From: SOKG01 sp964502665
GTDB lineage: Bacteria > Chloroflexota > Dehalococcoidia > SZUA-161
DNA: 24,186 bases
Assembly (NCBI GenBank): GCA_964502665.1
Contig: CAZCXP010000020.1
Span: 1 to 24,186 of the forward strand
Reading direction: 5' to 3'
The first letter of the stretch is position 1. Each line of letters starts with the position of its first letter. The notes beneath the pieces were generated by a model, which searched no databases, had not been told where the DNA came from, and saw only the letters and a list, made by a program, of their open reading frames with translations. Positions 1 through 7,333 of the stretch are shown here, one piece after another. A program made the translations under genes and the position numbers.

Positions 1-846
1 CAGGAGGAGAAGGCCAATCGCGCGATGCTGGTGCCTACTATGCTCAAACGGGTTATCGACGAACCCGATTTCGACAAGTTCGACCTTTCCAGCCTCAGGG
101 TAATAACATACGGCGCCGCCCCGATGCCCTTCGAGGTAATAAAGAAGGCGATAGATGTCTTCCCCGGGGTCATGTTCATCAACGCCTTCGGCCAGACAGA
201 GACTGCCTCCACCATAACCACCCTCGGCCCTGAGGACCACGTAATCACGGGTACCGACGAGGAGAAGGCCAAGAAGCTCAAAAGGCTGCAGTCATCTATC
301 GGCAGGCCCATGGAGGACGTGGAGGTCAAGATAGTGGACGAGCAAGGCAAAGAGGTGCCGACAGGCGAGGTGGGCGAGATCCTCGCCAAAGGGCCAAGGG
401 TGATGAGCGGCTACTGGAAAGACGCCGAGAAGACGGCCAAAGCACTGACCGAGGATGGTTGGTTACACACCGCCGATAAGGGATACATGGACGAAGAGGG
501 CTACATCTATCTGGCGGGCCGTGGCGACGACATGATCATCAGGGCAGGCGAGAACATCTCCCCCGAAGAGGTGGAGGATGTACTGTACGCCCATCCCAAG
601 ATAGATGAGGCTGCGGTGATCGGCGTCCCCGATCCGGACTGGGGCCAGCAACCAAAGGCGGTAGTGGTCCTCAAGAAGGGCGAGACGGCAACACCAGACG
701 AGATAATGGAGTTCTGCCGTCAGAGGCTTTCCAGCTTCAAGCGACCTCGCTACGTAGCCTTTGTCGATGAGCTGCCCCGCACCTCCACCGGCAAGCTGCT
801 GAAGAGGGTGCTGCGGGACCAATACGGCGAACCAAAGAACGAGTGA
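1..846 (+). CDS. AMP-forming acyl-CoA synthetase, C-terminal part (5' end outside window)
   Basis: The reading frame is open from base 1 and ends with TGA at 844-846, so only the C-terminal ~281 residues are present. These enzymes activate a carboxylic acid as acyl-adenylate and then transfer it to CoA. Visible ANL-superfamily motifs are the adenylate-binding FGQTET, GEVGEILAKGP, the hinge region DGWLHTADKG...YLAGRGDDMII, and the catalytic-lysine motif PRTSTGKLLKR near the C terminus. The subgroup resembles medium/long-chain fatty-acid or aryl-CoA ligases; the substrate cannot be read from this fragment. The gene is followed 63 bases later by a methyltransferase on the same strand. The family is certain, the substrate is not. 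Confidence 0.95.
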   Translation, partial: QEEKANRAMLVPTMLKRVIDEPDFDKFDLSSLRVITYGAAPMPFEVIKKAIDVFPGVMFINAFGQTETASTITTLGPEDHVITGTDEEKAKKLKRLQSSIGRPMEDVEVKIVDEQGKEVPTGEVGEILAKGPRVMSGYWKDAEKTAKALTEDGWLHTADKGYMDEEGYIYLAGRGDDMIIRAGENISPEEVEDVLYAHPKIDEAAVIGVPDPDWGQQPKAVVVLKKGETATPDEIMEFCRQRLSSFKRPRYVAFVDELPRTSTGKLLKRVLRDQYGEPKNE

Positions 847-909
847 GCAAGTAGGCGGAATACCGATGCGGTAGTCGAAACAAAGATGAGGTTGCCGAGC
901 CGGTGACAG

Positions 910-1734
910 TTGAGTAGGCTAGGTAAGGAAGCTGAGTACTGGAACCAAGTCGCCAAGGGTTGTTCCTTGAAGGGCTATTCTAATGAACTCTTGGCTGAGC
1001 ACTACAGAAAGACCTATCTCGCTCTGGTCGCGAGATGGGCTGACGTGACCAAGAAAGGGAGGATTCTAAAGACCGATCTTTTTGAGGTGGCTTTTGCCAC
1101 GGACCCGTTTTTGTTCCACCTCGGCCAAGTCAACAGCAATGTAATCGGCGTGGATATCTCCAATGAAGTAGTACACCAGGCGAAAAGGCAAGCCAAGCAC
1201 CGCGGCGTCGACGCAAGCAAATATCTTTGCTCCGATGTCAGGCATCTTCCTCTCCAAGACAATTCCATTGACCTCGTTATCTCCGATTCCAGTCTGGACC
1301 ACTTCCCCAGCGAGACAGATATTGTTATTGCCCTAAAGGAACTAGGACGGGTTCTCCAAGTTGGTGGCACCCTCATTCTTACCATAGACAATAAGAGCAA
1401 CCTGACTTATCCCCCCTACACATTTGTCCGTCTGTGGATGCAGCTCGGCCTAGCCCCCTATTTCATTGGAAAGACCCTCTCCCCTGCTAAGCTGAGGCGA
1501 ACCCTGGAAGAAATTGGATTTGGCGTAGAAGCAAGCACGGCTATTATCCACTACCCCCATCCCGACGCACTGGTGAGATGGCTGGAGAGTTCACTGCGCA
1601 AGATGGGCAGAGGTAAGTTTGATGATGCTATCCGAAAAGGTCTAGCTGCTCTCGATAAGCTGGAGGGGAAGAGGAGTAGATACCTGACCGGCCGCTATGT
1701 CGCGGTGAAAGCGGTGAAGAGAGCAACATCATGA
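910..1734 (+). CDS. class I SAM-dependent methyltransferase (methyltransferase-11 type)
   Basis: This 274-aa protein has a Rossmann-type methyltransferase core. NVIGVDIS at about residues 77-84 matches the acidic end of beta-2 that binds the SAM ribose. The stretch SDVRHLPLQDNSIDLVISDSSLDHF and the GRVLQVGGTLILTIDN segment are typical of the methyltransferase-11 family. Motif I is odd: the usual glycine-rich loop is replaced by LKTDLFEVAFATDP, so SAM binding may be altered, or the family uses a variant loop. TTG at 910 is taken as start because an in-frame TGA lies at 904-906 and no ATG follows nearby; the ribosome binding site is weak. Its stop overlaps the ATG of the next gene by 4 bases, indicating translational coupling. 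The substrate is unknown. Confidence 0.85.
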   Translation: MSRLGKEAEYWNQVAKGCSLKGYSNELLAEHYRKTYLALVARWADVTKKGRILKTDLFEVAFATDPFLFHLGQVNSNVIGVDISNEVVHQAKRQAKHRGVDASKYLCSDVRHLPLQDNSIDLVISDSSLDHFPSETDIVIALKELGRVLQVGGTLILTIDNKSNLTYPPYTFVRLWMQLGLAPYFIGKTLSPAKLRRTLEEIGFGVEASTAIIHYPHPDALVRWLESSLRKMGRGKFDDAIRKGLAALDKLEGKRSRYLTGRYVAVKAVKRATS

Positions 1735-2921
1735 GCACACTAATTAGTGTGACTGTAGACGAAGAAACCAGACTTCAAGGCTACCTAGCCGTAGATGCCA
1801 CCGTGAACGGGCGCTCATACGGTGGGGTGAGAATGGCAGCCGACCTTTCACCAGATTCACTTAGCCGAGTTGCAAGAGCGAAGACCCTGAAGTCTGGCCT
1901 CTTGGGGCTACCGGTTGGTGGAGCTAAAGCAGGTGTCGCTGCCGACCCAGAAATGCCTATAGAGAGGAAACGGCAAGTCCTAAAGAGCTTTGGGCAGGCG
2001 CTAAAGCCCTTTCTCCAGACCAAGACCTTCATCCCCAGTGAAGACTTGGGAACAACTGAGGACGACATCAGGTTTATGCTTACGGCAAATGGTCTCAAGG
2101 TTCCGCCCCGCAGCCTGACCGATCGGTTGTCGGGTTACTATACCGGCGTCACCATCTTTGCCGCTGCGACCAGGGCTGCCCAGCACATCGGCCTTGACCT
2201 CAACAAGGCCTCGGTAGCTATTGAAGGCTTCGGTAATGTGGGCGCGCCCACCGCTCAGGCATTCTGGAAGAACGGTATCAGGGTAGTCGCTATTTCGACC
2301 ATCCACGGGGCAATTTATGATGACTCAGGTCTGGATGTCAGCGAACTCATCGAGCTCCGTGACCAGGTAGGCAGTCAGGTCGTCAACTTGTTCCCAAGAG
2401 GAGAAAGAATAGAGAGGAGCCGACTGGCAGAATTGGATGTGGATATATTCTCCCCATGTGCTCAGCCTGACAGCATTACCTTGAGCAACGCTGGCCGGGT
2501 GGCCGCCAGAATAGTATGTCCGGGGGCTAATGCTCCCATAACACCAGAGGCAGAGAGGATCCTGTTTCAAAGGGGCATCCTTTCCATTCCCGACTTCGTG
2601 GCTGGTTGCGGCGGCCTGTTGGGAGTCTCTATGAAGCGCACGGGGCTTAAAGGAGATTACATCAGACGCTTCCTGGAGCAGAGAATCGGCGATCAGGTTA
2701 CCGAAGTAATTGAAGGCGCCGAGAAGGAGAGTATGATCCCCAGGGTATTTGCCGAAAGAATAGCCGAGGAGAGGTTCCTGAGGGCGAAGGCAGCAGCAGA
2801 AAGGAAAAACCTCGTCAGCAGGAGCTTCAACTTGGGCCTTGAGCTATATCGCAAGCGAATTATACCCTACCAGCTTGTCACACCTATTGCCCCCTGGTAT
2901 TTCAGGGCAAAACTCAGGTAG
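1731..2921 (+). CDS. Glu/Leu/Phe/Val dehydrogenase family protein
   Basis: This 396-aa protein belongs to the glutamate/leucine dehydrogenase family, which reversibly deaminates amino acids to 2-oxo acids with NAD(P). The dimerisation/substrate domain carries the lysine motif LLGLPVGGAKAG (Lys66) and PSEDLGT in place of the usual PAPDVNT, leaving an acidic residue at the catalytic Asp position. The nucleotide-binding domain has IEGFGNVG at about residue 163. The C-terminal motif PDFVAGCGG replaces the canonical PDxxxNAGG, and that change could affect substrate choice. ATG at 1731 overlaps the upstream methyltransferase stop (ATGA). The length is slightly below classical glutamate dehydrogenase (about 410-450 aa) and near leucine dehydrogenase. 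The exact substrate is unresolved. Confidence 0.88.
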   Translation: MSTLISVTVDEETRLQGYLAVDATVNGRSYGGVRMAADLSPDSLSRVARAKTLKSGLLGLPVGGAKAGVAADPEMPIERKRQVLKSFGQALKPFLQTKTFIPSEDLGTTEDDIRFMLTANGLKVPPRSLTDRLSGYYTGVTIFAAATRAAQHIGLDLNKASVAIEGFGNVGAPTAQAFWKNGIRVVAISTIHGAIYDDSGLDVSELIELRDQVGSQVVNLFPRGERIERSRLAELDVDIFSPCAQPDSITLSNAGRVAARIVCPGANAPITPEAERILFQRGILSIPDFVAGCGGLLGVSMKRTGLKGDYIRRFLEQRIGDQVTEVIEGAEKESMIPRVFAERIAEERFLRAKAAAERKNLVSRSFNLGLELYRKRIIPYQLVTPIAPWYFRAKLR

Positions 2922-3240
2922 CTTCGGTGTCCAAAGACAGCCGCCATGACTACCCCTTCCTCCGCGCCGTTCCTAATAAGAAATGCCCCGGATGTTCCGC
3001 CCATCACAATATGAACCTTCTTTGTCATGCCCCCTGGATAAAGGATGAGATTTTATGGAACATTCGGATGAAAAAGCGTCACGTTCTTCGGCTTATTGGC
3101 GGAGGAGCAGAGGACTCCTGATCAAGGGGAAAACTCACCCTTCGGCAGGCTCAGGACAGGCTCCGACCTCTCCCCGTCGAGGGAGAGGAGTTCTATGCTT
3201 CCGCTCTCTGTGGATGTTATCATCCACAAGTAGCGGGGAA
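2922..3240. other. intergenic region with a repeat remnant
   Basis: No convincing gene is present. A 64-codon frame beginning at GTG 2927 contains one CPGC motif but lacks family features. Bases 3139-3188 carry a degenerate piece of the CTTCGGCAGGCTCAGG-type palindromic repeat (compare 16666-16747), followed by a hairpin, CCTCTCCC at 3167-3174 pairing with GGGAGAGG at 3181-3188. The region lies between a plus-strand gene and the converging selenium operon, where transcription from both sides should end, but no T-run follows the hairpin. Confidence 0.5.
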
Positions 3241-3276
3241 CTGAATGCTGACTGCTGAAAGCTGATAGCTGAACGC
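3241..3276. repeat. short tandem heptamer repeat (GCTGANN) abutting selD stop
   Basis: About five imperfect copies of a 7-base unit of the form GCTGANN run from 3241 to 3276 and end immediately at the selD stop codon (3277-3279 on the plus strand). The spacer dinucleotides vary (AT, CT, AA, TA, AC). The function is unknown; it looks like a small slippage-generated array. Confidence 0.6.
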
Positions 3277-4326
3277 TTATCTTACGATAATCCTGCCCTT
3301 GGGCTCCGCGATCACCTCGCCAATTATCGCAGCCTCCTCTACACCCTCTTTATGCATTCTCCTAAGCAGCGATTCCGCCTCTGAAGCGGGCACGGAGATG
3401 AGCAGCCCACCGGAGGTCTGAGGGTCGAAGAGAATGTCCGACATAAACTGGGGAACGTTATCGCCAAATTCAACCATGTTCAAGCGAAACTGCCGGTTGC
3501 GGTGCAGCCCACCCGGGATCATACCCATCTCGGCCAGGTCTTTCGCCTCGGGGAAGAAAGGAACATCGGAGGAGCGGATCGTCATCCCAACGTCCGACCC
3601 TTCAACCATCTCGCAGGCATGTCCCAGAAGTCCGAAGCCGGTCACGTCGGTACAGGCGTGAACATCGGCGGTCATCATCAGCTCCGCCGCCTTGTTGTTG
3701 AGGGTGACCATGCACTTCACGGACTTGGCAACCGCCGCCTCGCTCGCCACCCCGCCCTTCAATGCGGTATTGATTATCCCCGTACCCAGCGGCTTAGTCA
3801 GTATAAGCCTGTCGCCCGCTCTGGCCCCGGTATTAAGAACCACCTCCTGGGGATGAATAACCCCGGTGACGGAGAGCCCGTACTTCAGCTCTCGATCTTC
3901 CACGCTGTGCCCACCCACCAGGGCCACATCGGCTTCGTGCAGCTTATCCAGCCCCCCGGCCAGGATTTTCCTCAGAACAGATATGTCCATCGTCTCCACC
4001 GGGAAGCAGACGATGTTCATGGCAGTCAACGGCCTGCCCCCCATGGCATACACGTCGCTCAAGGCGTTGGCTGCAGCCACCTGTCCAAAGATATAGGGGT
4101 CATCGACAATAGGGGTAAAGAAGTCTAAGGTCTGGACGATTGCCAGATCATCACTCAGTTTATACACACCGGCATCCTCAGCCCTCTCTATACCCACGAT
4201 CAGGTTTGGATCGGAGATGAGAGGCAGCCCCTGCAAAGCTCTGGCTAGGTCCGCCGGACCTATCTTGCAGGCTCAGCCTGAGCCGTGAACGGTCTCCGTG
4301 AGCCGCAGCCTCGCCACATCACCCAT
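3277..4326 (-). CDS. selD: selenide, water dikinase SelD, itself a selenoprotein (UGA = Sec18)
   Basis: SelD makes monoselenophosphate from selenide and ATP, the selenium donor for selenocysteine and selenouridine. The frame starts at ATG 4326 (AGGGAG eight bases upstream; the codon before the ATG is TAG) and reads M-G-D-V to VHGSG, then TGA at 4275-4273, then ACKIGPADL. E. coli SelD has HGAG-Cys17-G-C-Lys20, so the UGA falls exactly on the catalytic Cys and Lys21 follows three residues later. A bSECIS-like hairpin follows the UGA. With Sec the protein has 349 residues, the normal family length. Other conserved parts are TLDFFTPIVDDPYIFG, NALSDVYAMGG and ACTDVTGFGLLGH (Mg/ATP-binding Asp residues). 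It is last in the selenium operon, 41 bases after the TusA-like gene. A standard ORF call starts internally near 4236 and loses the active site. Confidence 0.96.
4230..4275 (-). promoter_or_regulatory. predicted bacterial SECIS element directing Sec insertion at the selD UGA
   Basis: Reading the minus strand, the UGA (4275-4273) is followed by an outer stem, CCTGCAA (4271-4265) pairing with TTGCAGG (4236-4230). Inside it is a perfect 7-bp stem TAGGTCC (4262-4256) / GGACCTA (4252-4246) closing a GGC loop (4255-4253). The loop starts 17 bases after the UGA and begins with G, consistent with bacterial SECIS rules (a loop G about 16-37 bases downstream of UGA). An internal asymmetric loop separates the two stems. 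SelB binding is inferred from this geometry. Confidence 0.85.
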
Positions 4327-4367
4327 CTAACTCGCTCCCTTCAAATCTTGATAAGCCCACTTTGTTT

Positions 4368-4592
4368 CTAGCTGGCGCTAGCAGACGGACCGAGCGAAAG
4401 ACGGAAGCCGTCCTCAACTTCCTCAACTTCCACGCAGTATCCCCTGCTCTGGGCCAGCCGCGATACATTCTCCTTCGATACCGCGGTCTCCACCAGCACG
4501 GTTAACGGTTCATCAGGATGCTCATCGATAGCCTTCTTCGTCTTGACAACCGGGATAGGGCAGGAGTAACCGCGCGCATCGACTTCAATCAT
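4368..4592 (-). CDS. TusA/SirA (YedF N-terminal-like) sulfurtransferase-type protein
   Basis: This 74-aa protein has the TusA/SirA fold signature: an N-terminal strand IEVDARGYSCPIPVVKTKKAI with the CPxP motif, Cys11 being the expected persulfide or perselenide carrier. The length is that of stand-alone TusA (about 75-80 aa). In selenium gene clusters the related YedF protein fuses this domain to a C-terminal DsrE-like domain; here the SirA domain stands alone. The ATG overlaps the stop of the upstream kinase-like gene by 4 bases, and selD lies 41 bases downstream. The likely role is to receive selenium from the YedE transporter or another donor and pass it toward SelD. This is inferred from context; a sulfur-relay role is possible. 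Confidence 0.9.
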   Translation of the reverse strand: MIEVDARGYSCPIPVVKTKKAIDEHPDEPLTVLVETAVSKENVSRLAQSRGYCVEVEEVEDGFRLSLGPSASAS

Positions 4593-5485
4593 TGCTGTCC
4601 TACCTCAATATAGCATACTCCGCTCCATTGGCAAAGATGCTCTTTGAACACAGCAGGAAACTGCTCCACTATCTGCCAGACCCTGGTAGCCGGGGTAGCC
4701 TCAGCGAACTCTCCCGCCATTCGGTTGGATCTGGCGGCGATTATGGCAGCCTCGTGCAGCTCCAGACCAGCATAGGCGAAGGCAGACACAAGACCGGTCA
4801 AGCTATCGCCCGTTCCTCCAATGGCCTCAAGAGCAGGCACATCGGGCTCGGCGATGGTGGCTAGAATCTGGCCGTCGCGAACCACGTAGTCGGTTGCTCC
4901 CTTGACCAGCAGCAACTTGGCTGCGTCTTTGTGTTCATAAGCAGCAGCGACCAGCTTTGGGGTCTGTGATATGTCGGTATCGAATAGATGCCTGGCGATA
5001 TAGGCGGGGTGGGTAGCCTCAGGATCAGCAAGAAAGGCCATTTCGGTGGCATCCGGGGTGAAGATGTCGAACTCCGATGCCAGCCCTGCTGCCTTGGCAG
5101 CGTACATCGAACCGGCATCGGCAATCATCACTGGCCTTCTGGAGCACCGCTTCACCGATTCGCAAAGCCTCCTCATTAACGCCATATCGGGAAGGCAATA
5201 GTGCAGCGCGAGCACCTCCGGGGAAAGCTCGGCTACCTTCTGGATCAGATACTCGTAAATCTCTTTGCTGCCACTGCCCTGGCCAGTGTCTCCAGCAACT
5301 AGAGCTTGAGGGGGCTCCAGCCCAAGATACTCAGTGGTGACGAGTGCAGCGCTGATCATGGCTCCGGTGCCTTGGGCACAGGGTACAGTGTGGCCATCGA
5401 CTACCAGTGATTCCCCCTCCGCCCCGACCTTTCCCACGGTCAGAGGCAAGTCCTTAACGGGGACAGTCCCCGCAATGAGCATCAT
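4589..5485 (-). CDS. carbohydrate-kinase / NAD(P)HX-dehydratase-fold protein in selenium operon
   Basis: The 298-aa protein shows the ribokinase-like ATP-dependent fold of the YjeF C-terminal (NAD(P)HX dehydratase) group. DIFTPDATEMAFL matches the TPHPGE-type substrate loop, LLLVKGATDYVVRDG the KG strand, and AIGGTGDSLTGLVSAFAYAG the GTGD anion-hole and catalytic Asp motif. The first ~60 residues (MLIAGTVPVKDLPLTVGKVG...) do not match a canonical kinase start, and the C-terminal ~40 residues contain two Cys. It overlaps both neighbours by 4 bases (ATGA), so it is firmly part of the operon. A housekeeping NADHX-repair role would be strange here; a phosphorylation step linked to selenium use is possible but unproven. 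ATG 5485 is chosen; a second ATG follows directly. Confidence 0.75.
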   Translation of the reverse strand: MMLIAGTVPVKDLPLTVGKVGAEGESLVVDGHTVPCAQGTGAMISAALVTTEYLGLEPPQALVAGDTGQGSGSKEIYEYLIQKVAELSPEVLALHYCLPDMALMRRLCESVKRCSRRPVMIADAGSMYAAKAAGLASEFDIFTPDATEMAFLADPEATHPAYIARHLFDTDISQTPKLVAAAYEHKDAAKLLLVKGATDYVVRDGQILATIAEPDVPALEAIGGTGDSLTGLVSAFAYAGLELHEAAIIAARSNRMAGEFAEATPATRVWQIVEQFPAVFKEHLCQWSGVCYIEVGQQ

Positions 5486-6021
5486 GGCTTGCTGCCTCCC
5501 TGCCAGAGATTAAGGCTTTCCTCAAGAGCCCGGTCCAGCATCAAAGCGCAAAGGGTGAAACCAACATCCTTTGGCCGGGGCGCCTCGGTCAGCTTCTTGC
5601 CGATCATCTCGGCGTGAAGGTGGGGGATGTCAGGGCAGCCCCCACCCGAGGTATTGACGATCACGCCGCTCTCCTTATCAAAAGCGAGCTTCATATTGGC
5701 TGCCACGACCATTATCCAGCCGCCGAAATCGGTTACCTTAACGACCTCCAGAAGCTCCGAAGTGCCTACTTTGAGTGGGACAACGCTGACATATGGAGCA
5801 TCCTTCTCCCTGAGCAGCCGCTCTATGCCCGGCTGTTCCACCAGGTTTATCTCTACTGCCAGGTCGCAGCCCTTACGTAGCTCAGGTGGAGGTGCGACCA
5901 GCCTGACAGCATAGTCCGCCTTCTTGAGCACCTTCTCCGCCCTCATAGCGTCCTGCACATCCATGAATAGCACCAGCCCTCCGCCCTCGAAGGATTGCTT
6001 TCGCCGCTTAAGAAATGCCAT
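5482..6021 (-). CDS. DUF3343-domain protein of the selenium operon
   Basis: The 179-aa protein begins with a DUF3343-like domain of roughly 75 residues: GLVLFMDVQDAMRAEKVLKK, then RLVAPPPELRKGCDLAVEINL. That domain is a short alpha/beta module often seen as a small stand-alone protein near selD, yedE or yedF. A second domain of about 100 residues follows, with FGGWIMVVAANMK, a NTSGGGCPDIPH motif with one Cys, and a C-terminal CALMLDRALEE helix. I do not recognise the second domain. The start is ATG 6021, with AGGGGG five bases upstream. It lies 15 bases after yedE and overlaps the kinase-like gene by 4 bases. Cys residues in RKGCDLA and GGGCPDI could carry selenium or sulfur; this is inference. 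Confidence 0.8.
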   Translation of the reverse strand: MAFLKRRKQSFEGGGLVLFMDVQDAMRAEKVLKKADYAVRLVAPPPELRKGCDLAVEINLVEQPGIERLLREKDAPYVSVVPLKVGTSELLEVVKVTDFGGWIMVVAANMKLAFDKESGVIVNTSGGGCPDIPHLHAEMIGKKLTEAPRPKDVGFTLCALMLDRALEESLNLWQGGSKP

Positions 6022-6036
6022 ATGAACCCCCTGCCG

Positions 6037-7098
6037 CTAGGCAGTTCTCTCCCTCATGAAGAAGCCAACTGCCAGGCAGAAAACCAGCCCCAGGATAACC
6101 GCTACCACGCTGAAATCTCCAATTCCTTCGGGGCTTGCGGTAGTGAAGAAGTTGTGTGCGATCGCTGCACCGACAATCAGTCCCAGGACGGTTACCCCGG
6201 CATCGGTATCGCCCTCTCCCGATAGGATAAGTTGACGCAGCGGGCAGCCGCCGAGCAGCGTGGCCGCTAGTCCGACCAGGGCCATACCGAGGAAGTTCCA
6301 CAGGTGATTGTCGTGAGCCACTGGCTGCCCCACGAAACCCCAGTCAATGTGTCCCAGGGCAGCATTGACGATAATAGCTCCGATGAAGAAAGCAGCGATC
6401 GCTCGGAAAAGATACGTATCTCTGACCATCATCAGGTCTCGCCAGCCGCCGACGAAACACATCCTCGTCCTCTGAGCCAGCACCCCGACGCCCAGACCAA
6501 CGATCAGCGAGATCCAGAGAGCAGCGTGCATCGATCCTGGGCCCGTCTCGCTTTCGAAAATGAAATAGGGGGTGAAGACAGCGAGAAGGAGTATGCAGAA
6601 CATTACTATCGGCATCACCCAGCCAGCCGCCGCATATGTCCTCCCCGACCGACCAAGATTGAAGCCGTTTCTCAGGAACAGAATACCTATAAAGGCTCCC
6701 ACCACTACACCACCCAGGGCAGTGATTCCATTGAGATCCCCCCCAGCCAGCCGGAGCACAGCCCGCACCGGACACCCCAGAAAGACGAGCGCTCCCACCA
6801 TAACGAAGGCGCCCAGCAGAAATCGTATTAAGGGAGCGGAACCTCCTCTCGCTCTGAATTCGCGGAAGGCGAAGGCGGATACAAAGGCTCCCAGCACAAG
6901 ACCAATTATCTCCGGCCTCAGGTATTGAACTACGCCAGCCCGATGCAGTCCGAGGCCGCCAGCGATATCGCGCAGGAAGCAGGCAATACAGATACCCATG
7001 TTCGGTGGGTTGCCCCATTCCACCATGTAAGCAGCCAGAACCCCGAAAATGAGTCCAGCGACGACGATTAGAAGCCTCTGCGTCAACAAACGACGCAA
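6037..7098 (-). CDS. yedE: YedE-type selenium/sulfur transporter (YeeE/YedE family)
   Basis: The 353-aa integral membrane protein is a YeeE/YedE permease, the family that includes the thiosulfate channel YeeE and the selenium-associated YedE. It is an internal duplication with paired Cys motifs: MGICIACFLRDIAG (Cys37, Cys40) and FLGCPVR (Cys109) in the first half, RTRMCFVGGWRD (Cys214) and LLGGCPLRQL (Cys285) in the second. Such cysteines carry the chalcogen through the pore in YeeE. About ten hydrophobic segments are visible. The start is TTG 7098: AAGGAG lies ten bases upstream, an in-frame TAA is at 7116-7114, and no ATG or GTG lies between. It is the first gene of the selD operon and divergent from the LysR regulator, which supports selenium rather than sulfur uptake. 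Confidence 0.93.
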   Translation of the reverse strand: MRRLLTQRLLIVVAGLIFGVLAAYMVEWGNPPNMGICIACFLRDIAGGLGLHRAGVVQYLRPEIIGLVLGAFVSAFAFREFRARGGSAPLIRFLLGAFVMVGALVFLGCPVRAVLRLAGGDLNGITALGGVVVGAFIGILFLRNGFNLGRSGRTYAAAGWVMPIVMFCILLLAVFTPYFIFESETGPGSMHAALWISLIVGLGVGVLAQRTRMCFVGGWRDLMMVRDTYLFRAIAAFFIGAIIVNAALGHIDWGFVGQPVAHDNHLWNFLGMALVGLAATLLGGCPLRQLILSGEGDTDAGVTVLGLIVGAAIAHNFFTTASPEGIGDFSVVAVILGLVFCLAVGFFMRERTA

Positions 7099-7118
7099 GT
7101 TGCCCGTTCTCCTTTATA

Positions 7119-7190
7119 GCCCCCTTTTCTAAAGGGGGATCTAGGGGGATTAGGAATCCCCCCTTCCCCCCTTTTGCAAAGGGGGGAGAC
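7119..7190. repeat. CCCCCTTT-type palindromic interspersed repeat
   Basis: Three nested inverted repeats stand in tandem: CCCCCTTT/AAAGGGGG (7120-7138), GGGGGATT/AATCCCCC (about 7144-7163) and CCCCCC/GGGGGG (about 7166-7186). Elements of this G/C-run style are scattered in many bacterial genomes. This copy lies in the yedE leader, ending only four bases from the yedE Shine-Dalgarno complement (7108-7114), so it would be transcribed as stacked hairpins in the 5' UTR. Confidence 0.8.
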
Positions 7191-7333
7191 AAATATGGGT
7201 AACGATGAGCCCGCCGAACGAGAGGAGCCTTGTGCGAAACCATGCGAAGGACCGTAACTAATGGAATTCATGGACCAGGGCTCCTACCTTGGTGTTGCCT
7301 AACTCTCACCGATGCTATAAAATGACCACAGTT

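Noticed and set aside
904..906. In-frame TGA before the methyltransferase as a possible Sec codon
   Set aside because: No conserved protein sequence precedes it in frame and there is no SECIS-like stem; it is simply an upstream stop.
2927..3121. 64-aa frame with a CPGC motif after the dehydrogenase gene
   Set aside because: It has a GTG start, a marginal RBS, no recognisable family, and runs into repeat DNA. It is more likely chance.
3502..4128. 208-aa frame on the plus strand across selD
   Set aside because: It is antisense to a clearly conserved selD; its composition (His/Gly/Gln-rich) is typical of a shadow frame.
6344..7243. 299-aa frame on the minus strand overlapping yedE
   Set aside because: It is an out-of-frame shadow of yedE, rich in Arg, Ser and Gly, and passes through the palindromic repeat.
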